A program made the position numbers and the translations under genes. This document shows positions 1 to 6,415 of a DNA stretch of 6,974 nucleotides, in pieces. Source of the DNA: Erysipelotrichaceae bacterium. Lineage in GTDB: Bacteria > Bacillota_I > Bacilli_A > Erysipelotrichales > Erysipelotrichaceae. The notes under the pieces were generated by a model. The model had not been told where the DNA came from and did not search any database. It saw only the letters and a list, made by a program, of their open reading frames with translations. Location: positions 1-6,974 of the forward strand of contig CAAEDX010000149.1 of the NCBI GenBank assembly GCA_900754715.1, given 5' to 3'. How positions within the stretch are numbered: the first letter of the stretch is position 1; every line of letters begins with the position of its first letter.

Positions 1-1
1 A

Positions 2-1828
2 CTGCATCACCTGGTGTGGGAGATCGTGGATAACGCGATCGATGAGGCGCTCAATGGCTATGGTGATGAGATCATGATCACGCTGGAAAAAGATGGCTCT
101 GTCACGGTAGAAGACCATGGCCGGGGCATGCCGGCCGGCATGCATGCCAGCGGCGTTTCTACGCTGCAAGTGATCTTTACGGTCCTGCATGCCGGCGGCA
201 AGTTCAGCAGCGAAGGTGGATATCGCACCAGCGGCGGACTGCACGGCGTAGGCGCCAGTGTCGTGAACGCGCTGAGCAGCTGGCTGAAAGTACGGACCTG
301 CGATGGGAAAGAAGCCTTTGAAATGGAGTTTTCCCAGGGCGGGAAGAAGATCGGTAAGCTGAAAAAAGCCGGCCGCTGCAGCCAGAGCGGCTCGCGCGTG
401 CAGTTCATGCCGGATCCGGCTATTTTTTCCACGACGAAATTTTCTTATTCCAGCATCTGCGAACGGGCTCAGGAGGATGCTTTTCTGCTGAAGGGGCTGA
501 AGATGACGGTCATCGACCGTCGCAAAGATGAAGAGCGACGCGAGGAATATCATTATGAAAACGGGCTGGAGGCCTTCATCGAATATCTTCATGAGGATAA
601 GCATGTCTTTCATGCACCGGTCAGCTTCAGCGGCACAGCTTCTGAGATCCGGGTGGAGTGCGCTTTCCAATACACAGATGAATATCAGGAAAACATCTTT
701 TCGTTTGTCAATATGGTGCGGACCAAAGATGGCGGCACCCATGAAAGCGGGGCACGTACGGCCTTCACGAAAGTGTTCAATGAATTCGCGCGCCGCAATG
801 GCCTGCTCAAGGAAAAAGACAAGAACTTTGAAGGCAGCGATGTCCGTGAGGGGCTGACGCTCGTGCTTTCCTGTTCGATCCCAGAGAACCTGCTTCAGTT
901 TGAGGGCCAGACGAAAAGCAAGCTGGGGACCAGCGAGGCCAAGAGCGCGGTGGACTCCATCGTCAGCGAGAAACTGAGCTTCTTTTTGGAAGAAAACAAA
1001 GAGACCGCGCTGGCACTGGTGCGCAAGATGATCAAGGCCAGCAGTGCCAGGGAAGCAGCGCGCAAGGCACGGGAAGACGCACGCAAAGGCAAGACGCGCG
1101 GCAAGAGCGAACGCATCCTCTCTGGCAAGCTGGCCGGCGCGCAGTCGAAAGACGCGCGGCGCAAAGAGCTGTATCTGGTGGAGGGCGATTCCGCGGGCGG
1201 AAGCGCCAAGCAGGGACGTGACTCCCGTTATCAGGCCATCTTGCCGCTGCGCGGCAAAGTGCTCAATACCGAAAAGGCCAGCTTGGCCAGCATCGAGAAA
1301 AATGAGGAGCTCAACACGATCGTGCATGCGCTGGGTGCGGGCATCGGAGCCAGCTTTCATGCTGAGGACTCGAATTATCATAAAGTGATCATCATGACCG
1401 ATGCCGATACTGACGGCGCGCATATCCAGACGCTGCTATTGACGTTCTTTTACCGGTACATGCGGGATCTCATCGACAAAGGCATGCTGTATATCGCGCT
1501 GCCGCCGCTGTATAAGCTGCAGAAAGGCAAGATGATGCAATATGCCTGGACCGATGAGGAGCTGGCCAGCCTGCGCCGCACTTTCCCTAAAGGCTATACT
1601 TTGCAGCGATACAAAGGGCTTGGAGAAATGAATGCGGATCAGCTGTGGGATACGACGATGAATCCGCAGACCCGCTCGCTCATCCAGGTGAATATCGAAG
1701 ATGCCGTCATCGCTGAAAAGCGTGTGTCGGTGCTGATGGGAGACAAAGCGGATCTGCGCCGTGACTGGATCGAGAAGAACGTTTCCTTCACCCTGGAGGA
1801 TGACTATGCCATGGAGGTGCAGCGATGA
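2..1828 (+). CDS. parE: DNA topoisomerase IV subunit B (ParE), 5' end missing
   Basis: This is the ATPase subunit of topoisomerase IV, which with ParC decatenates daughter chromosomes and relaxes supercoils in the cytoplasm. The reading frame is open from base 2, so the gene begins before the window. By comparison with GyrB/ParE, about 35 residues are missing; 608 are present. In order I see the GHKL ATPase start LHHLVWEIVDNAIDEA with catalytic Glu (20-22) and Mg-binding Asn (32-34), EDHGRGMP (110-133), the ATP-lid motif GGLHGVG (233-253), and the transducer lysine motif QTKSKLG (908-928). The TOPRIM metal sites EGDSAGG (1181-1201) and DADTDG (1400-1417) follow, then RYKGLGEMN (1607-1633). 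The AQSKD sequence before TOPRIM and VLNTEKA after it favour ParE over GyrB, as does the ParC downstream. The stop overlaps the parC start by 4 bases, indicating one operon. The promoter is outside the window. Confidence 0.96.
   Translation: MHHLVWEIVDNAIDEALNGYGDEIMITLEKDGSVTVEDHGRGMPAGMHASGVSTLQVIFTVLHAGGKFSSEGGYRTSGGLHGVGASVVNALSSWLKVRTCDGKEAFEMEFSQGGKKIGKLKKAGRCSQSGSRVQFMPDPAIFSTTKFSYSSICERAQEDAFLLKGLKMTVIDRRKDEERREEYHYENGLEAFIEYLHEDKHVFHAPVSFSGTASEIRVECAFQYTDEYQENIFSFVNMVRTKDGGTHESGARTAFTKVFNEFARRNGLLKEKDKNFEGSDVREGLTLVLSCSIPENLLQFEGQTKSKLGTSEAKSAVDSIVSEKLSFFLEENKETALALVRKMIKASSAREAARKAREDARKGKTRGKSERILSGKLAGAQSKDARRKELYLVEGDSAGGSAKQGRDSRYQAILPLRGKVLNTEKASLASIEKNEELNTIVHALGAGIGASFHAEDSNYHKVIIMTDADTDGAHIQTLLLTFFYRYMRDLIDKGMLYIALPPLYKLQKGKMMQYAWTDEELASLRRTFPKGYTLQRYKGLGEMNADQLWDTTMNPQTRSLIQVNIEDAVIAEKRVSVLMGDKADLRRDWIEKNVSFTLEDDYAMEVQR
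1813..1817 (+). promoter_or_regulatory. Shine-Dalgarno site of parC inside the end of parE
   Basis: GGAGG lies 7 bases before the ATG at 1825, within the last codons of parE (Met-Glu-Val-Gln-Arg). Together with the ATGA stop/start overlap at 1825-1828 it fixes the parC start. It implies that ribosomes finishing parE can begin parC directly, which would help keep the two subunits in equal amounts. Confidence 0.85.
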
Positions 1829-4350
1829 AGAAGAAAAACGAAACGCACATTGAACCGCATGTGATCGTCACGCCGCTGGAAGAGATCATGGGCGATCGCT
1901 TCGGACGTTATTCCAAGTACATCATCCAGGACCGTGCGCTGCCTGATGCCAGAGACGGGCTGAAGCCGGTGCAGCGCCGCATCCTCTATGCGATGTATGA
2001 AGATGGCAACACCTTTGATCATCCTTATCGCAAATCAGCCAAGACGGTCGGCAATGTCATCGGCAATTACCATCCTCATGGCGACAGCAGCGTCTATGAA
2101 GCGATGGTGCGCATGTCGCAGGATTGGAAGATCACGCGGCCCTTGATCGACATGCAGGGCAATAATGGCTCGATCGATGATGATCCGGCAGCGGCGATGC
2201 GATACACGGAGGCCAGGCTTTCGCAGATCGCGGATTTCATGCTCAAGGACATCGACAAAGATACGGTGCTGTGGGCACCGAACTTTGATGATGAAAAGAT
2301 GGAGCCGACCGTCTTGCCTTCGCGTTATCCTAACCTTCTGGTCAACGGCATCACTGGCATCGCGGCCGGCTATGCCACCAATATCCCGCCGCATAACCTG
2401 GAAGAGGTGCTCGATGCCTGCATCTACCGTCTGAAGCATCCGCAGTGCACGCTGGATGAGCTGATGCAGTTTGTCAAAGGACCGGACTTTCCCACCGGCG
2501 GCATCGTCCAGGGCGCGGAAGGCATCCGGCAGGCTTTTGCACAGGGGCGCGGAAGGATCATCGTGCGCAGCCGGGTGCGCATCGAGGAAGGACGATCATT
2601 GAAGCAGATCATCGTTTATGAGATTCCTTATGAAGTTGTCAAAAGCAACATGGTGCGCAAGATCGATGAGATCCGGCTGAACAAGAAGATCGAGGGCATC
2701 CTCGATGTGCGTGATGAATCAGATCGCAGCGGTCTGCGGGTCGTGATCGATGTACGCAAAGACGCGGATGCTCAGCTCATCCTGAATTACCTGTATAAAA
2801 ATACCGATCTTCAGGTTTCTTATAATTACAATGTCATCGCGATCGTAAACAAATGTCCGGTCCAGCTAGGTCTGGCCGGCATGATCGACGCTTTTTTGTC
2901 ACATCGGGTGGATGTGGTCGAGCGGCGCAGCCGTTATGACCTTGAGCGCAAGGAGAAACGCTGTCATGTCCTGGAGGGACTGATCAAGGCAGTGTCCATC
3001 CTGGATGAGATCATCGCGCTCATCCGCGCCGCCAAAGATAAGGCTGACTCTAAGAAGCGCATCATCGAAGCGTTTAGCTTCAGTGAGGAGCAGGCGGAGG
3101 CCATCGTGACCATGCGCCTTTACCGTTTGTCTAATACGGATATCACACAGCTTAAGGAAGAGTATATGCAGCTGGTGAATGAGATCGAGGATCTGCGAGA
3201 GATCCTTGGCAGCCGCAAGCGCCTGCACAGGGTGATCATCGATGAACTGCGCGAAGTGAAGAAAACGTTTCCGAGCCCGCGTCGGACGAGCATCGAAGAA
3301 CAGATCGAAGAGATCGTCATCGACCAGAAGCAGATGATCCCTTCCGAGCAGGTGATGTGCACCATTTCCGCAGACGGCTATGCCAAACGCGTATCCATGC
3401 GCTCATACAATGCTTCCAATGATGCCTTATGCGGCATCAAGGAAGGGGATCGCTTGATCGGATACCGTGAAGCGAATACGCTAGACACGCTGTTGTTCTT
3501 TACTTCAAAGGGCACTTATGGATTTGTTCCGGTCTATGAGCTGGAAGATGCCAAATGGAAAGATGTAGGCGCGCACCTCAGCTCGAGAGTCAAGATCGGA
3601 CCAGATGAGAAGATCGTGAATGCCTTTGTGATCAGCGGCTTTGATTCTTCGCTCTCTTTGCTTACGCTCTCGCGCGGCGGCATGATCAAACGCAGCTTGT
3701 TGAAAGAATATGAGGTCAGCCGCCATTCCCGCACGATGGTCAACATGAAGCTGGCCGACGGGGACGAAGTGGTAAGCGTGCTGAGCGCTATGGATGAGGA
3801 CGAAGTGATGATCGTTTCGGCGCAGGGATACATCACGCGTTACCCGATCCAGCTGGTCCCGCTGACTTCGCTGCGTTCCAAGGGCGTCAAGGCGATGAAT
3901 CTCAGTGATGACAGCGCGGTCAGCGCATGTGTCTATCATGGCGACGAGGCTCAGCTGCTGGCTGTCAGCGATCATTGTGCGATGAAGCGAATCCGCATGA
4001 GCGACATCCCGGTGCTGGGCAGGCCGACGCGGGGGATCCGTCTGTGCAAGCGCGTGAAATCCAAGCCGTATGTGCTCAAGCATGTCCGTGCGCTGCGGCT
4101 TCAGGATTCTTTCATGCTGCTGCATGATGGCGCGGCGCAGCTCATGCAGATGAAAGACATCTCATTGATGAGCGTGGAAGCCACCTTTTCTTCGCCAGTG
4201 AAGAACACTGCGGATTTCTGTTTCTACATGCCTTTAGAACGGATCGAAGCCGAGCCTTCAGCATCTTTGCCGATACAGGAGGAAGAGGATGAGGACAGCT
4301 TTGCAGAGGAGGAATTCATCGAAGGACAGATCAGTCTGTTCGATGAGTAA
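1825..4350 (+). CDS. parC: DNA topoisomerase IV subunit A (ParC)
   Basis: This is the DNA-cleaving subunit of topoisomerase IV. It encodes 841 residues, normal for ParC. The winged-helix breakage domain has RRILYAMYE near residue 51, HPHGDSSVYEAM (83-94) and the catalytic tyrosine Y127 in AAMRYTEAR (Tyr codon 2203-2205). The tower contains GIAAGYATNIPPHNL, the type of segment carrying the DNA-intercalating isoleucine. A long coiled-coil arm and C-gate follow (about 360-490; EEQAEAIVTMRLYRLS is the gate region). The C-terminal beta-pinwheel runs from about 505 to 800. The GyrA-box (QRRGGKG type) is absent where GyrA would carry it, which supports ParC over GyrA. Ser88 and Glu92, equivalent to S. 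aureus GrlA Ser80 and Glu84, are the unmutated quinolone-contact residues. The tail after about 815 is strongly acidic and ends QISLFDE, which resembles a sliding-clamp-binding peptide. The start is set by the GGAGG at 1813 and the overlap with parE. Confidence 0.96.
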   Translation: MKKKNETHIEPHVIVTPLEEIMGDRFGRYSKYIIQDRALPDARDGLKPVQRRILYAMYEDGNTFDHPYRKSAKTVGNVIGNYHPHGDSSVYEAMVRMSQDWKITRPLIDMQGNNGSIDDDPAAAMRYTEARLSQIADFMLKDIDKDTVLWAPNFDDEKMEPTVLPSRYPNLLVNGITGIAAGYATNIPPHNLEEVLDACIYRLKHPQCTLDELMQFVKGPDFPTGGIVQGAEGIRQAFAQGRGRIIVRSRVRIEEGRSLKQIIVYEIPYEVVKSNMVRKIDEIRLNKKIEGILDVRDESDRSGLRVVIDVRKDADAQLILNYLYKNTDLQVSYNYNVIAIVNKCPVQLGLAGMIDAFLSHRVDVVERRSRYDLERKEKRCHVLEGLIKAVSILDEIIALIRAAKDKADSKKRIIEAFSFSEEQAEAIVTMRLYRLSNTDITQLKEEYMQLVNEIEDLREILGSRKRLHRVIIDELREVKKTFPSPRRTSIEEQIEEIVIDQKQMIPSEQVMCTISADGYAKRVSMRSYNASNDALCGIKEGDRLIGYREANTLDTLLFFTSKGTYGFVPVYELEDAKWKDVGAHLSSRVKIGPDEKIVNAFVISGFDSSLSLLTLSRGGMIKRSLLKEYEVSRHSRTMVNMKLADGDEVVSVLSAMDEDEVMIVSAQGYITRYPIQLVPLTSLRSKGVKAMNLSDDSAVSACVYHGDEAQLLAVSDHCAMKRIRMSDIPVLGRPTRGIRLCKRVKSKPYVLKHVRALRLQDSFMLLHDGAAQLMQMKDISLMSVEATFSSPVKNTADFCFYMPLERIEAEPSASLPIQEEEDEDSFAEEEFIEGQISLFDE

Positions 4351-4375
4351 AAAATGTGGAATTATGTTATTGAAG

Positions 4376-4397
4376 AGCACGGCCTCAAAGCTGTGCT
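4376..4397 (+). other. Inverted repeat overlapping the lipoprotein promoter
   Basis: AGCACGGC (4376-4383) can pair with GCTGTGCT (4390-4397) over 8 base pairs, one of them G-U in RNA, around a 6-base loop CTCAAA. No T-run follows, so it is a poor intrinsic terminator for parC. Its right arm overlaps the TG and first T of the extended -10 at 4394-4402. It could be an operator, an RNA hairpin at the 3' end of the parE-parC message, or chance. Confidence 0.45.
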
Positions 4398-4402
4398 ATA
4401 CT
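4394..4402 (+). promoter_or_regulatory. Extended -10 promoter of the thioredoxin lipoprotein gene
   Basis: TGCTATACT matches the extended -10 form TGnTATAAT with one mismatch and lies 22 bases before the ATG at 4425. A TTGAAG at 4370-4375 could act as a -35, but its 21-base spacing is too long to be ideal, so the TG extension is probably the main determinant. The 74-base gap after parC and this element suggest that the lipoprotein gene has its own transcript. No terminator with a T-run is visible after parC, so read-through is also possible. Confidence 0.6.
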
Positions 4403-4411
4403 CAATATATC

Positions 4412-4420
4412 GGTGGTGAT
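4412..4420 (+). promoter_or_regulatory. Extended Shine-Dalgarno that decides the lipoprotein start
   Basis: GGTGGTGAT matches the extended anti-SD target GGAGGTGAT at 8 of 9 positions. It covers the in-frame GTG at 4413 and most of the ATG at 4419, so neither can be served by it. The ATG at 4425 is correctly spaced and gives the more ordinary Met-Lys-Lys beginning of a signal peptide. Confidence 0.65.
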
Positions 4421-4424
4421 GAAA

Positions 4425-4997
4425 ATGAAAAAAATCTTGATCGCGATGCTCAGTGTCATGCTTTGCGCCTGCAGTTCAGCTTCCGCGGGCAATGGCTGCG
4501 ATAACCTGGTGCAGGAAAGCGGCACACGCGCGGACATGAGCGGGTATGACATGCTCGAAGACGAAGACCATGTCTTTTATCAGAAGACGATGCAGGAAGT
4601 GCTCGATCTGTTTGCGCAGGGCAAGAGCGCCGTCGTTTATCTCGGATATGTCGGATGCCCGTGGTGTGAGGAAGCGGTGCCAGTGATGGATGAGGTCGCC
4701 AAGGCCAAAGGGCTGACCATCTGTTACGCGCCTACCTATACGGATGGAGAGTATACGATCACGGATGAGATCGAGGAGCAGCTCTTCGGTTATCTGAATG
4801 ATTATCTTGAGGAAGATGACGAAGGCGAAAAGCGCATGTATGTGCCTTTCGTATTCGTGATCCGCAACGGTGAGGTCGTGGCCGCGCATGAGGGTACGGT
4901 GGAATCTCACGATGCCCATGAGCGTCAGATGACGGACAGCGAGAAGATCGAGCTGACCAACATCTATCAGGATATGTTTGATGAGATTGCCTGCTAG
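4425..4997 (+). CDS. Thioredoxin-fold lipoprotein with CPWC active site
   Basis: This is a predicted membrane-anchored thiol-disulfide protein facing outside the cell, 190 residues long. The N-terminus MKKILIAMLSVMLCAC has a short basic part, a hydrophobic stretch and a lipobox-like LCAC, so Cys16 is the likely lipidated residue and Cys14 falls in the removed peptide. The thioredoxin domain runs from about residue 53 to the end. Strand AVVYLGYV leads into the redox motif C78-P79-W80-C81, and YVPF with probable cis-Pro141 is followed by strands FVFVIRNGEVVAAHEG. Low-complexity acidic DYLEEDDEGE (126-135) sits in an insert before the cis-proline. It resembles the thioredoxin-like and bacteriocin-transport-accessory proteins of Firmicutes. 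Whether it oxidises, reduces or isomerises disulfides cannot be told from sequence, and no partner such as CcdA or DsbB is in the window. The start was chosen from the SD at 4412-4420. The last codons form a terminator stem, and the protein ends in Cys190. Confidence 0.85.
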   Translation: MKKILIAMLSVMLCACSSASAGNGCDNLVQESGTRADMSGYDMLEDEDHVFYQKTMQEVLDLFAQGKSAVVYLGYVGCPWCEEAVPVMDEVAKAKGLTICYAPTYTDGEYTITDEIEEQLFGYLNDYLEEDDEGEKRMYVPFVFVIRNGEVVAAHEGTVESHDAHERQMTDSEKIELTNIYQDMFDEIAC

Positions 4998-5012
4998 GCA
5001 GTCTCTTTTTTT
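4983..5012 (+). terminator. Intrinsic terminator overlapping the end of the lipoprotein gene
   Basis: GAGATTGCC (4983-4991) pairs with GGCAGTCTC (4997-5005) over 9 base pairs, with one U-G wobble at 4987/5001. The loop is TGCTA, and seven T follow at 5006-5012. This is a textbook rho-independent terminator. The left arm and loop encode the last residues Glu-Ile-Ala-Cys, and the TAG stop (4995-4997) spans the loop and first base of the right arm. It should separate the lipoprotein transcript from the gene at 5067. Confidence 0.92.
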
Positions 5013-5054
5013 GGACGAAAGCGGAAGCGCGCGCCGCGCCGCATCATAGCATGG

Positions 5055-5063
5055 GGCGGTGAT
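5055..5063 (+). promoter_or_regulatory. Extended Shine-Dalgarno of the 126-residue gene
   Basis: GGCGGTGAT matches GGAGGTGAT at 8 of 9 positions and ends 3 bases before the ATG at 5067. It is nearly the same sequence as the SD of the preceding gene. It supports the start at 5067 over the ATG at 5062, which overlaps the site and is out of frame. Confidence 0.6.
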
Positions 5064-5066
5064 GGT

Positions 5067-5447
5067 ATGTGGACAGCGTTGAACGAGTGGCTGAACTTGC
5101 TGTATGTGCTTCAGGCCAGACAGGCTGTGATCATGACTTTTGCGGATGAACAGCTGTTTTTGCAGATGACGAAAGCAAGAGCGCATGCGCCGATGTGGGA
5201 TGCCGGACTGCTTGCGATCCCAGGGTGTGACGCTGCTTTGTATGCGATGCGTGATGCGGATGCGCAAGCCCTGCGGCTGATCGATGCCCAAAGCGCACCG
5301 ACGATATATCTGCGGCGCAGTGATGAGCGCGTGATCATGCTGCCGCAAAAGAAGCGTTGCCTGTATGTAGATGGGATGCACCTTCAGGAGCTGACCAAGG
5401 CACTCAGCGCATGCTTACGCAATGGAACATGTGAGATTTCTGGTTGA
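5067..5447 (+). CDS. Small thioredoxin-like protein lacking the CXXC motif (predicted)
   Basis: This is a 126-residue cytosolic protein with no signal peptide or membrane segment. I do not recognise a named family, but the order of elements fits a thioredoxin fold. A helix (about 2-17) is followed by strand AVIMTF (20-25), a helix, strand GLLAIPGC (47-54), a helix ending LRLIDAQ, then SAPTIYL (76-82) with Pro78 in the cis-proline position. Strand ERVIML and a last helix LQELTKALSACL come next. This parallels the IPTLLLF...GEV...LKEFL layout of thioredoxin. Where the active-site CXXC should be (about 27-32, DEQLFL) there is no cysteine. Its cysteines (54, 98, 116, 122) are scattered. A redox role is therefore unlikely unless other cysteines are used; scaffold or binding roles are guesses. 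It starts 54 bases beyond the terminator of the CPWC lipoprotein, and no clear promoter was found between them. The fold is inferred by eye. Confidence 0.72.
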   Translation: MWTALNEWLNLLYVLQARQAVIMTFADEQLFLQMTKARAHAPMWDAGLLAIPGCDAALYAMRDADAQALRLIDAQSAPTIYLRRSDERVIMLPQKKRCLYVDGMHLQELTKALSACLRNGTCEISG

Positions 5448-5472
5448 AAAAGGGGCGCGGCAATGCTATCAT
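5444..5472 (+). promoter_or_regulatory. Promoter of the EamA transporter gene
   Basis: TTGAAA (5444-5449) and TATCAT (5467-5472) are separated by 17 bases, and a TG at 5464-5465 makes the -10 extended. This is a complete sigma-A type promoter. The -35 overlaps the stop codon of the upstream gene (TGA 5445-5447). The -10 ends 24 bases before the ATG at 5497, so the leader is short. Confidence 0.8.
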
Positions 5473-5496
5473 TCATGAGGAAAAAGGGGGATTTCA

Positions 5497-6387
5497 ATGA
5501 AGAAAAGCACCGCAAACCTCATGCTGGTGATCGTGACGATCATATGGGGAGGAGGATTCATCGCCACTGCGGCGGCCTTAGAAACATTTAACCCGTTTTA
5601 TGTGCTGATGATCCGTTTTGTCGGATCGGCCCTGCTGTCCGTCGCGGTGGCCGCGCGTGCCATCAGGGAAATCAAGGCATCGACGATACGCAAAGGGCTG
5701 ATTGCCGGTATCTTCCTGTTTCTCGCGTTTGCCTTTCAGACGTTTGGGCTGCAGGGCAGCACTGCCAGCACCAACGCGTTTCTGACTTCCACCAATGTCA
5801 TCTTCGTTCCTTACATCATATGGCTCATCTTCCGGCGCCGCCCTTCGCTGCGCCAGGCTCTGGCCTCGCTGCTCTGTGTGATCGGGATCTCGCTGCTGAC
5901 ACTGAAAGGAGATTCTTTTTCTTTCGGCAGCGGAGAGGTCTGCTCGCTTTTGTGCGCGGTCTTCTTTGCTTGTCACATCATTGCTCTGGATTGGGGGACA
6001 AAGGGCGAAAATGTCCTGGTGATCAATGCGCTGCAGATGGTGACGGCTGGGATCATCTCTACATTTTGCGCATTGCTCTTTGATGCCCCGCCGGCCGCGG
6101 TAGGGATAAAGGCCATGCTCAGCGCGCTGTATCTGATCGCTGTCTCTACTTGTCTGGCGTTCCTGCTGCAGACGGCTGCCCAGAAATATACCAGCGCATC
6201 CAGCGCATCGCTGATCCTTTCGATGGAATCGCTGTTTGCCTGCATCTTTTCGTTCTTGCTGCTGCATGAGCAGATCACGCCATTCATGATCGCAGGCGGT
6301 GCATTGATCTTGAGCTCGATACTCATTGTCGAATACCATCCTGCAGCAGCGGATGTTCGCCAGGAACCGACAGGGTCCGCGGGCTGA
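5497..6387 (+). CDS. EamA/DMT-superfamily membrane transporter
   Basis: This is a 296-residue integral membrane protein of the drug/metabolite transporter superfamily, with the usual length and about ten hydrophobic segments in two EamA repeats. Repeat 1 begins with LMLVIVTIIWGGGFIATAA, the typical first helix with a WG motif, and continues with FYVLMIRFVGSALLSV. Polar FRRRPSLRQ (about 112-120) marks a cytoplasmic loop. Repeat 2 covers about 148-280 and contains QTAAQKYTSASSASLILSME and FSFLLLHEQITPFMIAGG, where the conserved Glu/Glu-Q pair of EamA proteins is seen. The tail EYHPAAADVRQEPTGSAG is soluble. The substrate cannot be predicted: family members export amino acids, purines or other metabolites. 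The start has an AAAGGGGGA SD 6 bases upstream and its own promoter at 5444-5472. No terminator follows, so transcription may continue into the gene at 6416. Confidence 0.92.
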   Translation: MKKSTANLMLVIVTIIWGGGFIATAAALETFNPFYVLMIRFVGSALLSVAVAARAIREIKASTIRKGLIAGIFLFLAFAFQTFGLQGSTASTNAFLTSTNVIFVPYIIWLIFRRRPSLRQALASLLCVIGISLLTLKGDSFSFGSGEVCSLLCAVFFACHIIALDWGTKGENVLVINALQMVTAGIISTFCALLFDAPPAAVGIKAMLSALYLIAVSTCLAFLLQTAAQKYTSASSASLILSMESLFACIFSFLLLHEQITPFMIAGGALILSSILIVEYHPAAADVRQEPTGSAG

Positions 6388-6390
6388 ATC

Positions 6391-6399
6391 TGTTATGCT
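6391..6399 (+). promoter_or_regulatory. Possible extended -10 element before the 104-residue gene
   Basis: TGTTATGCT has the TGnTATnnT layout and lies 16 bases before the ATG at 6416, directly after the transporter stop. No -35 at 16-18 bases is visible; CCGACA at 6367-6372 is 21 bases away. It is weaker than the neighbouring promoters and may be chance. Confidence 0.35.
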
Positions 6400-6415
6400 G
6401 GCGAAGGGTGAGCAC

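Noticed and set aside
3505..4125. Minus-strand open frame of 206 codons inside parC
   Set aside because: It lies wholly within the ParC beta-pinwheel coding region, whose + strand reading is conserved; the translation has no recognisable domain.
1825..4350. Reading the pair as GyrB/GyrA
   Set aside because: The A subunit lacks the GyrA-box at the start of the pinwheel, and the B subunit has ParE-type AQSKD and VLNTEKA segments around TOPRIM.
4413..4424. Earlier starts GTG 4413 or ATG 4419 for the lipoprotein
   Set aside because: Both lie within the best SD sequence itself and so have no SD at a workable distance; the ATG at 4425 does and gives a normal signal peptide start.
4476..5381. Long minus-strand open frame of 301 codons
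   Set aside because: It runs antisense across two well-supported + strand genes and the terminator between them. Its His/Arg/Ile-rich translation is what an antisense reading of GATC- and GCG-rich codons gives, and no SD or domain is seen.
6326..6415. Longer form of the 104-residue protein starting inside the transporter gene
   Set aside because: It would overlap the transporter by 62 bases with no SD, and its extra residues are simply the shifted-frame reading of the transporter end; AAGGGTG before 6416 supports the shorter form.
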